This document shows positions 24,619-33,631 of a stretch of 64,000 nt of DNA, piece by piece (within the stretch, counting starts at the first letter, position 1; each line of letters opens with the position of its first letter). The stretch is from Mycetocola lacteus (lineage in GTDB: Bacteria; Actinomycetota; Actinomycetes; Actinomycetales; Microbacteriaceae): assembly GCF_003667575.1 (NCBI RefSeq), contig NZ_RCUY01000002.1, forward strand, positions 124,001 through 188,000, written 5' to 3'. The notes below the pieces were generated by a model that saw only the letters and a list, made by a program, of their open reading frames with translations, was not told where the DNA came from and did not search any database. The position numbers and the translations under genes were made by a program.

Positions 24619-26177
24619 TAGGGCGATCCCTCCGGGAACACGGCGGAGACGTAGTTGTCCACGTTCTCCACCTGGTGGGCCGCGCGCTCGGCATAGCCGA
24701 AGATGGGGCCCGCGAACACGGTCAGCAGCAGGGTGAGCCCCACCATGCCGGTGGTCGCGCCCACCATCAGACGCGAGGTCTGCTTGGTCGCGACGGTCCC
24801 CGAGTCCTCGGGGCTCTCGGCCAGGGATTCCAGCAGCGGGGACTGATAGCCCTCGACCTCACCACGCGAACGCCAGAAGGCCATGTTCCACACCCGAGCG
24901 AGCGCGTACAGGGTCAGCAGCGAGGTCGCGGCACCGGCGGCGATCAGCACGTAGGAGAGCCAGCTGCCCTCCTCGACGCCGGCCTGGAACAGGCCGATCT
25001 TGCCGAGGAAGCCGGAGAACGGCGGGATTCCACCGAGGTTGAGCGCGCCCAGGAAGAACAGCACCGCCACAAACGGCGCGGCCTTGAGCAGACCCCCCAG
25101 GCGCGAAATGGACGTACTTCCGCCCACGCGCTCGACCAGTCCGGTCGCCAGGAATAGCGTGGTTTGGACCACGATGTGGTGCACCACGTAGAAGATGGTG
25201 GCGGTCAACGCGATATCGCCGCCGATCGCGATACCAAAGATCATGTACCCGATGTGACTGACCAGGGTGAACGAGAGCAGACGCTTAATATCTGCCTGCA
25301 TCACCGCACCCATGATGCCCACAAGGAGCGTGAAGAACGCCACCACCATCAACGGTATTCGCAGCGGCACATCCACAAACATCACGGTGTCGGTGCGGAT
25401 GATCGCGTACACGCCGACCTTGGTCAGCAGGCCCGCGAACACCGCGGTGACCGGCGCGGGCGCCGTGGGATACGAGTCGGGCAGCCAGAAGGACAGCGGG
25501 AACACCGCGGCCTTGACCGCGAAGCCCAGCAGCAGCGCCGCGCAGAGGATCGCCTGGACCCCCATCGGCAGCTCGCGCACCCGCTCGGAGATCAGCGCGA
25601 TGGTCACGGTCCCGGTGGCCCCGTAGATCAGCGCGATGGCGCCCACAAACAGCAGCGAGCTCATCAGGCTGATCACGATATACGTCACGCCCGCGCGGAT
25701 GCGGGCACCGGTCCCACCGAGGGTCAGCAGCACGTAGCTCGCCGCCAGCAGCATCTCGAAACCGACGTACATGTTGAAGAGGTCGCCGGCCACAAACGCG
25801 TCAAACAGACCGGCGGAGAGCACCAGGTAGGCGGGGTGGAAGATCGACACCGGAGTCTCGTTGTCGTCGTCCACGATGCCCTGGCCGATCGCGAAGATCA
25901 GCACGCCGAGCAGCATCAGGGCGGACACCAGCAGCATGATCGCCGAGAGGCGGTCCACCACCAGCACGATGCCCCAGGGCGGTGCCCAGCCTCCGACGTT
26001 GACGGTGACGGTGCCGGTCTGATCCACGGCCACCAGCAGGACCGCGGCAATTGCGGTCACCAGGGTCAGTGAGATCAGCGACACGAAGATCTGCACGCGC
26101 GGACGCTGACCGAAAATCAGCGCGATCGCGGCACCCAGCAGCGGAATCGTGACAACGAGGGGAACCAGGGCGTTCAT
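24618..26177 (-). CDS. mrpD: Na+/H+ antiporter subunit MrpD (MnhD)
   Basis: A 519-residue proton-conducting subunit related to complex I NuoN/NuoM. About 14 helices; the proton-translocation motif region VKAAVFPLSFWLPDSYPTAPAPV contains the key Lys and Pro, and the helix-7/8 region HIGYMIFGIAIGG follows. The final cytosolic loop includes ESLAESPEDSGTVATKQ. With MrpA it forms the two antiporter modules exchanging Na+ (or K+) for H+. Overlaps mrpC by 4 bp. Confidence 0.95.
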   Translation of the reverse strand: MNALVPLVVTIPLLGAAIALIFGQRPRVQIFVSLISLTLVTAIAAVLLVAVDQTGTVTVNVGGWAPPWGIVLVVDRLSAIMLLVSALMLLGVLIFAIGQGIVDDDNETPVSIFHPAYLVLSAGLFDAFVAGDLFNMYVGFEMLLAASYVLLTLGGTGARIRAGVTYIVISLMSSLLFVGAIALIYGATGTVTIALISERVRELPMGVQAILCAALLLGFAVKAAVFPLSFWLPDSYPTAPAPVTAVFAGLLTKVGVYAIIRTDTVMFVDVPLRIPLMVVAFFTLLVGIMGAVMQADIKRLLSFTLVSHIGYMIFGIAIGGDIALTATIFYVVHHIVVQTTLFLATGLVERVGGSTSISRLGGLLKAAPFVAVLFFLGALNLGGIPPFSGFLGKIGLFQAGVEEGSWLSYVLIAAGAATSLLTLYALARVWNMAFWRSRGEVEGYQSPLLESLAESPEDSGTVATKQTSRLMVGATTGMVGLTLLLTVFAGPIFGYAERAAHQVENVDNYVSAVFPEGSP

Positions 26178-26671
26178 CGGCCCACCTCCGTGTCTCGTGC
26201 TGTCTGAACCGGGTCGGGTTCGGGGTCATCTTCGTGTTCGTTGGAGGCGTCCAGGACCCGTTGAATGGCCTCATCGTCCTCATCCACCTGGCGGAACGCC
26301 TCCTCGGCGTCCTCTTCGGTGTCGTGGGCGTGGTCGTCCGGCAGGGTGTCACCCTCGTCGCCGAGCTGCGCGAGCCACCAGGTGCGGTAGATCAGGGCGA
26401 GCACAAACGCGGTAATACCGAAGTTGATCACGATCGCGGTGAGGATCAGAATCTGCGGCAGCGGATCCACCATGTCGGCGTCCTCGGGGCCGCCGGTCCA
26501 CAGCGGCGCATTGCCGTTGGGTCCGCTCATCAGGAAAATCAGGATGTTGGTGGCGTTACCCACCAGCAGGAAGCCGATCAGGAAGCGGGTCAGGCTGCGC
26601 TCCATCATGACGTAGATGCCCACCGCGTACATCAGCGACATCAGCAGGACGAGGGTGAGGGATGCACTCAT
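26174..26671 (-). CDS. mrpC: Na+/H+ antiporter subunit MrpC (MnhC)
   Basis: A 165-residue NuoK-like subunit: three helices, with the motif GIYVMMERSLTRFLIGFLLVGNATNILIF (split by the conserved Leu-rich core) and DPLPQILILTAIVINFGITAF. MrpC is usually about 110-125 residues; the extra C-terminal 45 residues here are strongly acidic (DDHAHDTEEDAEEAFRQVDE). The tail may be regulatory or just lineage-specific. Overlaps mrpA by 4 bp. Confidence 0.92.
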   Translation of the reverse strand: MSASLTLVLLMSLMYAVGIYVMMERSLTRFLIGFLLVGNATNILIFLMSGPNGNAPLWTGGPEDADMVDPLPQILILTAIVINFGITAFVLALIYRTWWLAQLGDEGDTLPDDHAHDTEEDAEEAFRQVDEDDEAIQRVLDASNEHEDDPEPDPVQTARDTEVGR

Positions 26672-29664
26672 CGGTTGTCCTCTCGGGTGTCGGTGATGGA
26701 CGGGGTATCCGGCACAATGGGCACGCGCTGCGTGGCCCAGAGGTCGGTGTTGGGCACCTGCTGGCGCGGGCTGAACTCGTCGGTGCTCTCCTCGGCGATA
26801 TCGGCCTCGTCCTGTTGCCGGTCGACCTCACCACCGAGCGAGCGCAGGATGTCGAGCACGAGGCCCACAACAACCAGGTAGACCCCGATATCGAAGATCG
26901 TCGTGGTGCCGATGGAGATGTATCCCAAAACCGGAATATCTGCGGACAGGTAGGCTGAAGACAGGATCTCCTCGCCGAAGAACAGCGATCCGATGGCCGA
27001 ACCCACCGCGAGCACGAGTCCCGCGCCCAGGAGCTTGCCGGCGTCGATCGGCACGGCCTCGCGCAGCTCATAGCGGCCACCGGCCAGGTAGCGGAAGACC
27101 AGGGCAAGACCCGCAAGCAATCCTCCGGCGAACCCTCCACCGGGCGAGTTGTGGCCCACGAAGAGCAGGAAGATCGAGACCACGATGGCGGGGTGGAACA
27201 TCAGTCGCACCAGCACCTCGAGCAGGATCGAGCGGTTGGCGCTGGCGATCTTGCCGCCGCTCACCAGCCAGGACTGACGCGCGCCGGGGGTAGCGGGCTG
27301 GATGTCCGGATCGGAGAGCACGCTGCGGCGTCCCTGCGCGGTGGCCGGGCGGCGCAGGCCACGACGGCCCTTCTTATCGGCCCGTCCGGAGACAAACAGC
27401 AGGCTGGCGATACCGGTGGCGACCACCACGAGCACGGAGATCTCACCCATGGTGTCCCAGGCACGAATGTCCACCAGCGCCACGTTGACCACGTTTTTGC
27501 CGTGGCCCTCGTAGTAGGCCATGTCCGGCAGCTGAGCCGAGATCGGATCGGTGATTCGCGACCCCAGCGCGATCAACGCGATGGCACCCATCACCACACC
27601 GGTTCCGATCGCGATTACCGCACGGCGACCGCGGTGGACTCGCTTGGTGAGCTTCTGGCTGTTGCCGGGCAGACGGCGCAGCACCAGCACAAAGGCGACG
27701 ATGGTAATCGTCTCCACCAGCGCCTGGGTGAGGGCCAGGTCGGGGGCACCGTGGAAGGCAAACAGCGCAACCATGCCAAATCCGGTGACGCCCACCAGGA
27801 GCACGGCGGCCATGCGCTTGCGTGTCCAGGCGGCACCGAGGGTGGCCACGGCCATGACCAGGGCGATCACCACCTGCTGCGGGTAGTCGTAGAGGCGGAA
27901 GGTGGTGGGCCAGACGTTGCCGATCGCCGCCAGGGTTCCCAGGATCAGAACAAAGACCACGAGGATCGTCGAGAGGTACTGCGGCAGACCGCCACGCTGA
28001 CCAAAGATCGTGACCTTGGCGGAGATCTTGTCCACCGCGCGGGTCACGCTCCAGTAGCCGCGGGAGGAGTCCACCAGCGGGGGCAGAGCCTCCTGCAGGC
28101 GGGCCACCTGGGTCTTCTTCCAGAACAGGGCGGCGCCGAGGCCCAGGATTGCAATCGAGATAAACAGGGCGGGCTCGAAGCCGTGCCAGAGCGCCAGGTG
28201 GCCCTCGAGGTGGCCATCGAAGCTCTCCGGGTACGGATCCAGCCAGGCATTCAGCGCCGGGGAGAAGATACCCAGCAGGACCGAGGCCACCGCGAGCACG
28301 GCCGGGCCGATCAGGATCGCGGTCGGCGGCTTATGCCACTCGGTGGATACGCAGGCGGCGGTGCGGGTCGCGAAGGCACCCCAGAAGAAGCGGGCCGAGT
28401 AGGCGACGGTCAGGATCGAACCCACCGCGGTCCCGATCAGCGCGATCCAACCGTAGGGATCCCCGGCCTCGGCGGCCTGCAGGAACGCCCCAAAAATGGA
28501 CTCCTTGGCCACGAAGCCCAGCAGCGGCGGGATGCCCGCCATCGAGGCGATCGCCAGCGCGGTGATGACCGCGAGTACCGGCATCTTCCGTCCGAGGCCC
28601 GAGAGCTGACGCCAGTCTCGGGTGCCCGCAGCATGGTCGATGATGCCCACCACCAGGAACAGCGTGGACTTATAGATCGCATGGGCCAGCAGCAGCGCGG
28701 CACCGGCGAGGGCAGCATCGGGGGTTCCGAAGCCCACGATGACCATGAGGAAACCGAGCTGGCTGACGGTGCCGTAGGCGAGCACCAGCTTGAGGTCGTA
28801 CTGACGCAGCGAGCGCCAGGCACCCACCAGCATCGTCCAGACACCCAGGCCGATCAGCACCAGCTTCCAACCGGGCAGGTCGGCATAGCCGGGGGCCAGG
28901 CGGGCGATCAGATAGATACCGGCCTTGACCATCGCGGCGGCGTGCAGGTAGGCGGATACCGGGGTGGGCGCGGCCATCGCGGCCGGCAGCCAGAAGTGGA
29001 AGGGGACGATCGCGGACTTGGAGATCGCACCCACGATGATCAGCAGAATCGCGGTGACCGCGAGCGGACCGGTGACCCCGGCCGCGACGATGGCCGAAAG
29101 CGAGGTGCTGCCCACCTGCACCGAGATCATGATCACACCAACCAGCATCACCAGGCCACCAAAGGTGGTGACCAGCAGCGCCTGAAGGGCCGCACCGCGG
29201 CTCTCCTTCTTGCCGGTGTAGTGCCCGATCAGCAGGTAGGAGAGCACACTGGTGATCTCCCAGAACATGAACATCAGGATGATGTCATCGGCCGTGACCA
29301 GCCCAAACATGGTGCCCGCGAAGGCAAACAGGAACGCCGCAAAGCGCCCGAGCCCGGGTTCCCGCTTGGTGAAGTACTGGGTGCAGTAGAGCAGCACCAC
29401 GGTGCCCACACCGGTGACGACCAGTGCCAGGAGCCACGCGAGGGTGTCCATGCGGAATGCGAGAGCCAGATCCAGCTGGGGAACCCAGCGGATGGTTTCT
29501 GTGATCTCGCCGTGCGTGCGGATCTGTTCGCCCTGCAGCAACGTCCAAATAAATGCCCCAGCGGGCACGAGAGCCACAACGGTGAAAACATGGTTCTTGA
29601 GGAACCTGGCAAGAAATGGAGTCGCGACGGAGACAATCAGGAAGATGGTCAGAATCGTCGCCAT
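26668..29664 (-). CDS. mrpA: fused Na+/H+ antiporter subunit MrpA-MrpB
   Basis: A 998-residue polytopic protein, first in the operon. Residues 1-~500 are the NuoL-like proton channel (KSAIVPFHFWLPAAMAAPTPVSAYLHAAAMVKAG, here in pieces: FHFWLPAAMAAPTPVSAYLH is the hallmark). About residues 560-740 form the MrpA C-terminal/DUF4040 part (AFHGAPDLALTQALVETI). The last ~200 residues are MrpB (LLFVGHNSPGGGFAGGLLAGL). No separate mrpB gene exists, so the order is A/B-C-D-E-F-G. The ATG at 29664 has a GGAGAC site. Such fusion is known in Actinobacteria. Confidence 0.95.
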   Translation of the reverse strand: MATILTIFLIVSVATPFLARFLKNHVFTVVALVPAGAFIWTLLQGEQIRTHGEITETIRWVPQLDLALAFRMDTLAWLLALVVTGVGTVVLLYCTQYFTKREPGLGRFAAFLFAFAGTMFGLVTADDIILMFMFWEITSVLSYLLIGHYTGKKESRGAALQALLVTTFGGLVMLVGVIMISVQVGSTSLSAIVAAGVTGPLAVTAILLIIVGAISKSAIVPFHFWLPAAMAAPTPVSAYLHAAAMVKAGIYLIARLAPGYADLPGWKLVLIGLGVWTMLVGAWRSLRQYDLKLVLAYGTVSQLGFLMVIVGFGTPDAALAGAALLLAHAIYKSTLFLVVGIIDHAAGTRDWRQLSGLGRKMPVLAVITALAIASMAGIPPLLGFVAKESIFGAFLQAAEAGDPYGWIALIGTAVGSILTVAYSARFFWGAFATRTAACVSTEWHKPPTAILIGPAVLAVASVLLGIFSPALNAWLDPYPESFDGHLEGHLALWHGFEPALFISIAILGLGAALFWKKTQVARLQEALPPLVDSSRGYWSVTRAVDKISAKVTIFGQRGGLPQYLSTILVVFVLILGTLAAIGNVWPTTFRLYDYPQQVVIALVMAVATLGAAWTRKRMAAVLLVGVTGFGMVALFAFHGAPDLALTQALVETITIVAFVLVLRRLPGNSQKLTKRVHRGRRAVIAIGTGVVMGAIALIALGSRITDPISAQLPDMAYYEGHGKNVVNVALVDIRAWDTMGEISVLVVVATGIASLLFVSGRADKKGRRGLRRPATAQGRRSVLSDPDIQPATPGARQSWLVSGGKIASANRSILLEVLVRLMFHPAIVVSIFLLFVGHNSPGGGFAGGLLAGLALVFRYLAGGRYELREAVPIDAGKLLGAGLVLAVGSAIGSLFFGEEILSSAYLSADIPVLGYISIGTTTIFDIGVYLVVVGLVLDILRSLGGEVDRQQDEADIAEESTDEFSPRQQVPNTDLWATQRVPIVPDTPSITDTREDNR

Positions 29665-29698
29665 GAGGTCTCCGTAAGGTAGGTGGCCTGTAGCTTCT

Positions 29699-29704
29699 AA
29701 CCTA
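29699..29704 (-). promoter_or_regulatory. -10 box for the mrp operon
   Basis: TAGGTT on the minus strand, 34 nt before the mrpA ATG. The 98-bp gap to the MFS gene otherwise holds only a short GAAGCTTC palindrome; the MFS gene has no clear terminator. Confidence 0.35.
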
Positions 29705-29762
29705 TCAAAACCGGGAAGCTTCTTCGTAATTGAACGACAAAATAACCCGGATCATTCCCCGT

Positions 29763-31013
29763 TTAGGCCGGAACCTCGGCCAATTCCGGTGTCGGCGAGT
29801 GGCGCTCGACCGCCGCCTTGACCCGTCCACGCGCGATCAGGAACAGCACCAAACCGGCCGCGGTGAGGGCGGCCGAGAGGATCGGCAGCGCGCCCAAACC
29901 ATATGCCGAAAGCAGAATACCTCCGAAGAGTGCGCCGCCTCCGATGCCCAGGTTGAACGCGGTGGTGTAGAACGCACCGGCGTTGTCGCGGTTCTCGGGG
30001 GCCGCGGCCCGCAGCATCAGGGTCTGTGCCAGCGGCGGGATCAGGCCGAAGCAGAATCCCCAGATCGCCATCGCGATGGCGGCGATGATCGGCGACTGCG
30101 CGGTCATCGCGATCACGCTGACCGCGACCACACAGCCGACCAGGCCGATCGCCAATCCACGCAGCGGCAGCCGGGAGAAGATACCGCCGGTAAAGAACAG
30201 CGAGATCGCCCCGAACGCACCAAACCCGAGCAGGGCCACACTCACCAGTTCGGCGGGAATCCCGATAAACCCAATGAAGAACGGGGTGATGTAGGTGAAG
30301 AAGGCGTAGTAACCGGTCATGGTCAGCGCGACCATGATGCAGATCAGCGCCACCGGGAGCACCGAGCCGGGCACCTTATTACCGGCGGCATCGGTCTTGG
30401 CTGCCTTCGGGGTGACCGGATCCTGGGCCACCTTCGGCAGGAAGAAGAACACGGCCAGCGCGCCGAGCGCGAGGGCCACGGCGACCGCGCCGAAGGCAAC
30501 CCGCCAGCCCACCGCGTGGCCGAGGGCGGTGCCCAGCGGGACCCCGAGGATCATGGCGAGGGTTCCGCCGGTCAGCGCGATGGTGATCGCACGACCGATC
30601 AGGTGCGGGGCCACCAGACGCGAGGCATAGGCCGGGGTCAGTGACCAGAACATACCGTGGGCCACCCCGCCGAGGATCCGGGCAAACACGATGGCCGGAT
30701 AGCTCGGCAGCACCGCGGTCAGCACGTTACACAGAGCCAGGGTCAGCAGGATCGCGACCATCAGCGTGTGCCGCGGCAGACGCCGGGTCACCCGAATCAT
30801 CGTGGTGCTGGTGAGTACCACGGTAAAAGCAAAAATGGTCACCAGCAATCCCACCTGGGATTCGGTCACACCCAGGTCGGCACTCATCTCGGGCAGCAGC
30901 CCGGTGGGCATCATCTCGCTGGTAATGGAGAGGAAAACGGAGACCGAGAGGGCGATCAAACCCAGCATCGGCAGCGCATTCGAGCGCACGGGTGTCGTGG
31001 TTGAAGAGGTCAT
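29763..31013 (-). CDS. MFS transporter (AraJ/DHA1 type)
   Basis: A 416-residue transporter with 12 predicted helices. Motifs typical of the DHA1 AraJ/sugar-efflux group: TSEMMPTGLLPEMSADLGVTESQVGLLVT near the start (broken here as TGLLPEMSADLGVTESQVG), VFARILGGVAHGMFWSLTPA and GGTLAMILGVPLGTALG. Such proteins export drugs, arabinose or small metabolites. The ATG at 31013 begins the conserved part; the longer frame has no support. The neighbours do not indicate a substrate. Confidence 0.88.
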   Translation of the reverse strand: MTSSTTTPVRSNALPMLGLIALSVSVFLSITSEMMPTGLLPEMSADLGVTESQVGLLVTIFAFTVVLTSTTMIRVTRRLPRHTLMVAILLTLALCNVLTAVLPSYPAIVFARILGGVAHGMFWSLTPAYASRLVAPHLIGRAITIALTGGTLAMILGVPLGTALGHAVGWRVAFGAVAVALALGALAVFFFLPKVAQDPVTPKAAKTDAAGNKVPGSVLPVALICIMVALTMTGYYAFFTYITPFFIGFIGIPAELVSVALLGFGAFGAISLFFTGGIFSRLPLRGLAIGLVGCVVAVSVIAMTAQSPIIAAIAMAIWGFCFGLIPPLAQTLMLRAAAPENRDNAGAFYTTAFNLGIGGGALFGGILLSAYGLGALPILSAALTAAGLVLFLIARGRVKAAVERHSPTPELAEVPA

Positions 31014-31175
31014 CAGGAAAATTTCCGGAATGGCGTTCACTCGGGCCGGGACTGTGCCTCGGGCGGCGAGTTCGTCTGCGCGCTGATGTGCGCGCCCAGG
31101 GCTCTCGGGGACTGCCGGAACCATATATTAGGGTACAGGGTTGGCCCGGAATACGCATCTACCCCGCCAAGGCAA

Positions 31176-31181
31176 TACTCT
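31176..31181 (+). promoter_or_regulatory. -10 box of purU
   Basis: TACTCT ends 6 nt before the GTG at 31188; no Shine-Dalgarno is present, so the mRNA is probably leaderless. Confidence 0.5.
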
Positions 31182-31187
31182 AGAGCG

Positions 31188-32060
31188 GTGACCAACAACA
31201 CCGCCCCCGCAGAACTGAACCACTGGGTAATCACCCTCGTATGTGCCGACCAGCCCGGCATCGTCCACGATGTGAGTGGATCGATCGTCGCCGCCCGCGG
31301 CAACATCACCGAGAGCCAGCAGTTCTCCAGCGCCGACACCGGCCGCTTCTTTATGCGCCTGCAGGTCGAGTCCGCCGCCTCCTATGAGGAGTTTGCCGCG
31401 GCCCTCGCCCCGGTCGTGGAGCGCTTTGACGCGACCTGGACCCTGGACCGCGTGGGTCGTCCGCTGCGCACCCTGGTGCTGGCCAGCAAGGCCGGCCACT
31501 GTGTCAACGACCTGCTGTTCCGTCAGCGCGGCGGGCAGCTGCCGGTGGAGATTCCGCTGGTGCTCGCCAACCACGACGTGCTGGGCGACCTGGCCGAGTT
31601 CTACGGCGTCCCGTTCGAGTCCCACGCGGTCACCGGCCCCGAGAGCAAGGCGGCGTTTGAGGCGCGCGTGCTTGAAGCCGTCGAGGAGCACAACATCGAA
31701 CTCGTGGTTCTCGCCCGCTACATGCAGATCCTCTCCCCCGAGCTGTGCGAGGCGCTCGCCGGCAAGGCCATCAACATTCACCACTCCTTCCTGCCCGGCT
31801 TCAAGGGCGCAAACCCCTACCGTCAGGCGCATGCCCGCGGCGTGAAGCTGATCGGTGCCACCGCGCACTTTGTGACCAGCGACCTGGATGAGGGCCCGAT
31901 CATCGAGCAGAACGTGGTGCGCGTGGACCACTCCCGCTCACCCGAACAGCTGATCTCGATCGGTCAGGATGAGGAGAGCCGGACCCTGACCCAGGCCGTG
32001 CGCTGGTTCGCCGAGGACCGCATCCTGCTGGACGGCGACCGCACCATCATCTTCCGCTAG
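31188..32060 (+). CDS. purU: formyltetrahydrofolate deformylase
   Basis: A 290-residue enzyme hydrolysing 10-formyl-THF to THF and formate, balancing one-carbon pools. An N-terminal ACT domain (VITLVCADQPGIVHDVSG) is followed by a formyltransferase-like domain with LVLASKAGHCVNDLLFR, NIHHSFLPGFKGANPYRQA (catalytic Asn-His) and GATAHFVTSDLDEGPIIEQ (catalytic Asp). The GTG at 31188 was chosen from homology and the -10 box. A strong terminator follows. Confidence 0.95.
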   Translation: MTNNTAPAELNHWVITLVCADQPGIVHDVSGSIVAARGNITESQQFSSADTGRFFMRLQVESAASYEEFAAALAPVVERFDATWTLDRVGRPLRTLVLASKAGHCVNDLLFRQRGGQLPVEIPLVLANHDVLGDLAEFYGVPFESHAVTGPESKAAFEARVLEAVEEHNIELVVLARYMQILSPELCEALAGKAINIHHSFLPGFKGANPYRQAHARGVKLIGATAHFVTSDLDEGPIIEQNVVRVDHSRSPEQLISIGQDEESRTLTQAVRWFAEDRILLDGDRTIIFR

Positions 32061-32075
32061 ACACCGGTCATCCAT

Positions 32076-32118
32076 CAACGGCGCGCTGCCCCCTCGGGGT
32101 GGCGCGCCGTTGTTTTTT
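32076..32118 (+). terminator. terminator of purU
   Basis: A 17-bp stem (CAACGGCGCGCTGCCCC / GGGGTGGCGCGCCGTTG, closed by two G-U pairs) with a CTC loop, followed by six T residues. Confidence 0.9.
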
Positions 32119-32171
32119 CCCGGCCGGAGAAACACACAACAAACCCTCGGCGAGTCCAAAGCCTGGGACCC

Positions 32172-32177
32172 TACATT
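32172..32177 (+). promoter_or_regulatory. possible -10 box of the PL7 gene
   Basis: TACATT about 50 nt upstream of the ATG at 32230, past the purU terminator. No clear -35. Confidence 0.35.
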
Positions 32178-32229
32178 GTGGACGGGTGCCACAGAGCCAT
32201 TCGGCCGGGCCAGAAAATTGGGAGTCTTC

Positions 32230-33069
32230 ATGAAGCGTCGCACGGCACTGATCACGGCCGGGGGCACGGTCCTGGTGGCCGCCGGACTGGTGGTTGCGGT
32301 CCCGAACCTCGTGCACCCGGGACATCTGCGCCACACCGATTCGCGGGCACTCGCCTCCACGATCTCCGCCAAGCACCCGACCCCGCAGTCGACACCGGCA
32401 AGCGGCGCCGCACCCTCCAGCCGCTTCAACCTCGCCGACTGGGAGCTGCAGCTCCCCACCGGCCCGCAGGGTGATCCCACCACCATTTCGCCCACGGCCC
32501 TCACCGGCGGGTACACAAACAAGGACTACTTTTACCTGAACCAGGCCGGGCAGATGACGTTCTGGGCACCCGAAAACGGGGTCCACACCCCACACTCGCA
32601 GTACGGACGCAGCGAGCTGCGCCAGATGAACCCGGACGGTTCCCTCGCCGAGTGGAAGGTCACCGAAAACCACACCCTCAGCGCGACCGTCGCGGTCCCC
32701 GATGTGACCAAGCGGGTGTGCGTGGGGCAGGTGCACCTGGGCACCGGCGGCCCCTCCACCAAGGTGGTCACCGAACTGTTCTACGATGCCGACGGACAGA
32801 TCACCCTGGGCGTCGCCAAATCCCCGGACGGCGGTCAGACCATGTATCCGCTGGGCACCGTCGCGCTCGGCCAGAACTGGACCTATTCGATCACCGTGGA
32901 TAATCACCGGCTCCGGGTGAGTGTCAACGGCACAGAAAGCAGCTATCCGATCCCCGCCTCCTTCGACCGGTACAACGTGTACTTCAAGGCAGGCTCCTAC
33001 AACCAGTCCTCCTCGGACAGCGCCACCAATGGCGCCCGGGTGGAGTTCTCCGCGCTCTCGCTGACCTAG
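32230..33069 (+). CDS. polysaccharide lyase family 7 alginate lyase, secreted
   Basis: A 279-residue protein. An N-terminal signal sequence (MKRRTALITAGGTVLVAAGL) is followed by a ~40-residue Ser/Pro/Thr-rich linker, then a PL7 jelly-roll from about residue 65 (FNLADWELQLP). The three PL7 catalytic motifs are present: GRSELRQM (R-x-E-L-R), GQVHLG (Q-V-H) and VYFKAGSYNQ (YFKAGxYxQ). The Q-V-H form is reported to favour mannuronate-rich alginate, while Q-I-H favours guluronate. ATG at 32230 with GGGAG. No other alginate gene is nearby, so products may be used by enzymes encoded elsewhere. Confidence 0.9.
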   Translation: MKRRTALITAGGTVLVAAGLVVAVPNLVHPGHLRHTDSRALASTISAKHPTPQSTPASGAAPSSRFNLADWELQLPTGPQGDPTTISPTALTGGYTNKDYFYLNQAGQMTFWAPENGVHTPHSQYGRSELRQMNPDGSLAEWKVTENHTLSATVAVPDVTKRVCVGQVHLGTGGPSTKVVTELFYDADGQITLGVAKSPDGGQTMYPLGTVALGQNWTYSITVDNHRLRVSVNGTESSYPIPASFDRYNVYFKAGSYNQSSSDSATNGARVEFSALSLT

Positions 33070-33113
33070 GCGAGCCGGCGGGCACCGATGCCGGACTGGG
33101 CGTCGGAATCCCG

Positions 33114-33119
33114 TAGACT
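33114..33119 (+). promoter_or_regulatory. -10 box of the DUF2568 gene
   Basis: TAGACT; the GTG at 33126 is 6 nt downstream, which favours it over the ATG at 33120 that directly abuts the hexamer. Confidence 0.45.
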
Positions 33120-33125
33120 ATGCGG

Positions 33126-33482
33126 GTGTCAGACGTAACCCCTCGCCCCGCCTTTGCTCCCAACGATATTCTTCGACTCTTCCTGGAGCTCGCCGCGGTG
33201 GTCATCGTCGCGATTTGGGGATTCACCTCCTGGCCCTTCCCCTGGAACATCGCCTTTGGTATCGCGGCCCCCGCCCTCGTGGTGCTGATCTGGGCCCTGT
33301 TCCAGTCGCCGCGCGCCGTGATCCACTTTGATGTCTTCGGTCGCGCGCTGATCGAGATCTTCGTGATGTTTGGTGCCTCGCTGGCACTGTGGCACCTGGG
33401 TAGCTGGATCGGTGCCGTGATCCTCGCGGTCATCTCCACCATTTCGGGCCTGTTACACGGCCTGCGCTCGCTGAACCGGTAA
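33126..33482 (+). CDS. YrdB/DUF2568 family membrane protein
   Basis: A 118-residue protein with four hydrophobic helices following the DUF2568 pattern: ILRLFLELAAVVIVAIWGF, NIAFGIAAPALVVLIWALFQSPRAV and a C-terminal pair. Function unknown in the family. The start is set at GTG 33126 on promoter spacing; ATG 33120 would add two residues. It has its own promoter and lies 50 bp after the alginate lyase gene. Confidence 0.75.
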   Translation: MSDVTPRPAFAPNDILRLFLELAAVVIVAIWGFTSWPFPWNIAFGIAAPALVVLIWALFQSPRAVIHFDVFGRALIEIFVMFGASLALWHLGSWIGAVILAVISTISGLLHGLRSLNR

Positions 33483-33619
33483 CCGCTCAGGCTCGGGTTC
33501 ATCCCCCGCGGTCCGAGTCTCCGGTGCGCGCACCCCACGAGAGCTCGGCCTACGCCCTCCCGCCGCGGCGATCCGGGTAACCCGGCGTCTTCCGGGTGGG
33601 CCCCTCGACGCGCACTCGC

Positions 33620-33625
33620 TAGGAT
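33620..33625 (+). promoter_or_regulatory. -10 box of FAD-linked oxidase gene
   Basis: TAGGAT ends 6 nt before the ATG at 33632; no Shine-Dalgarno, so leaderless. Confidence 0.5.
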
Positions 33626-33631
33626 GCCCCT

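Noticed and set aside
27151..29682. 843-codon open frame antisense to mrpA
   Set aside because: It mirrors the third-position GC pattern of mrpA; the translation is rich in His, Gln, Gly and Arg with no motif, and mrpA on the other strand is unmistakable.
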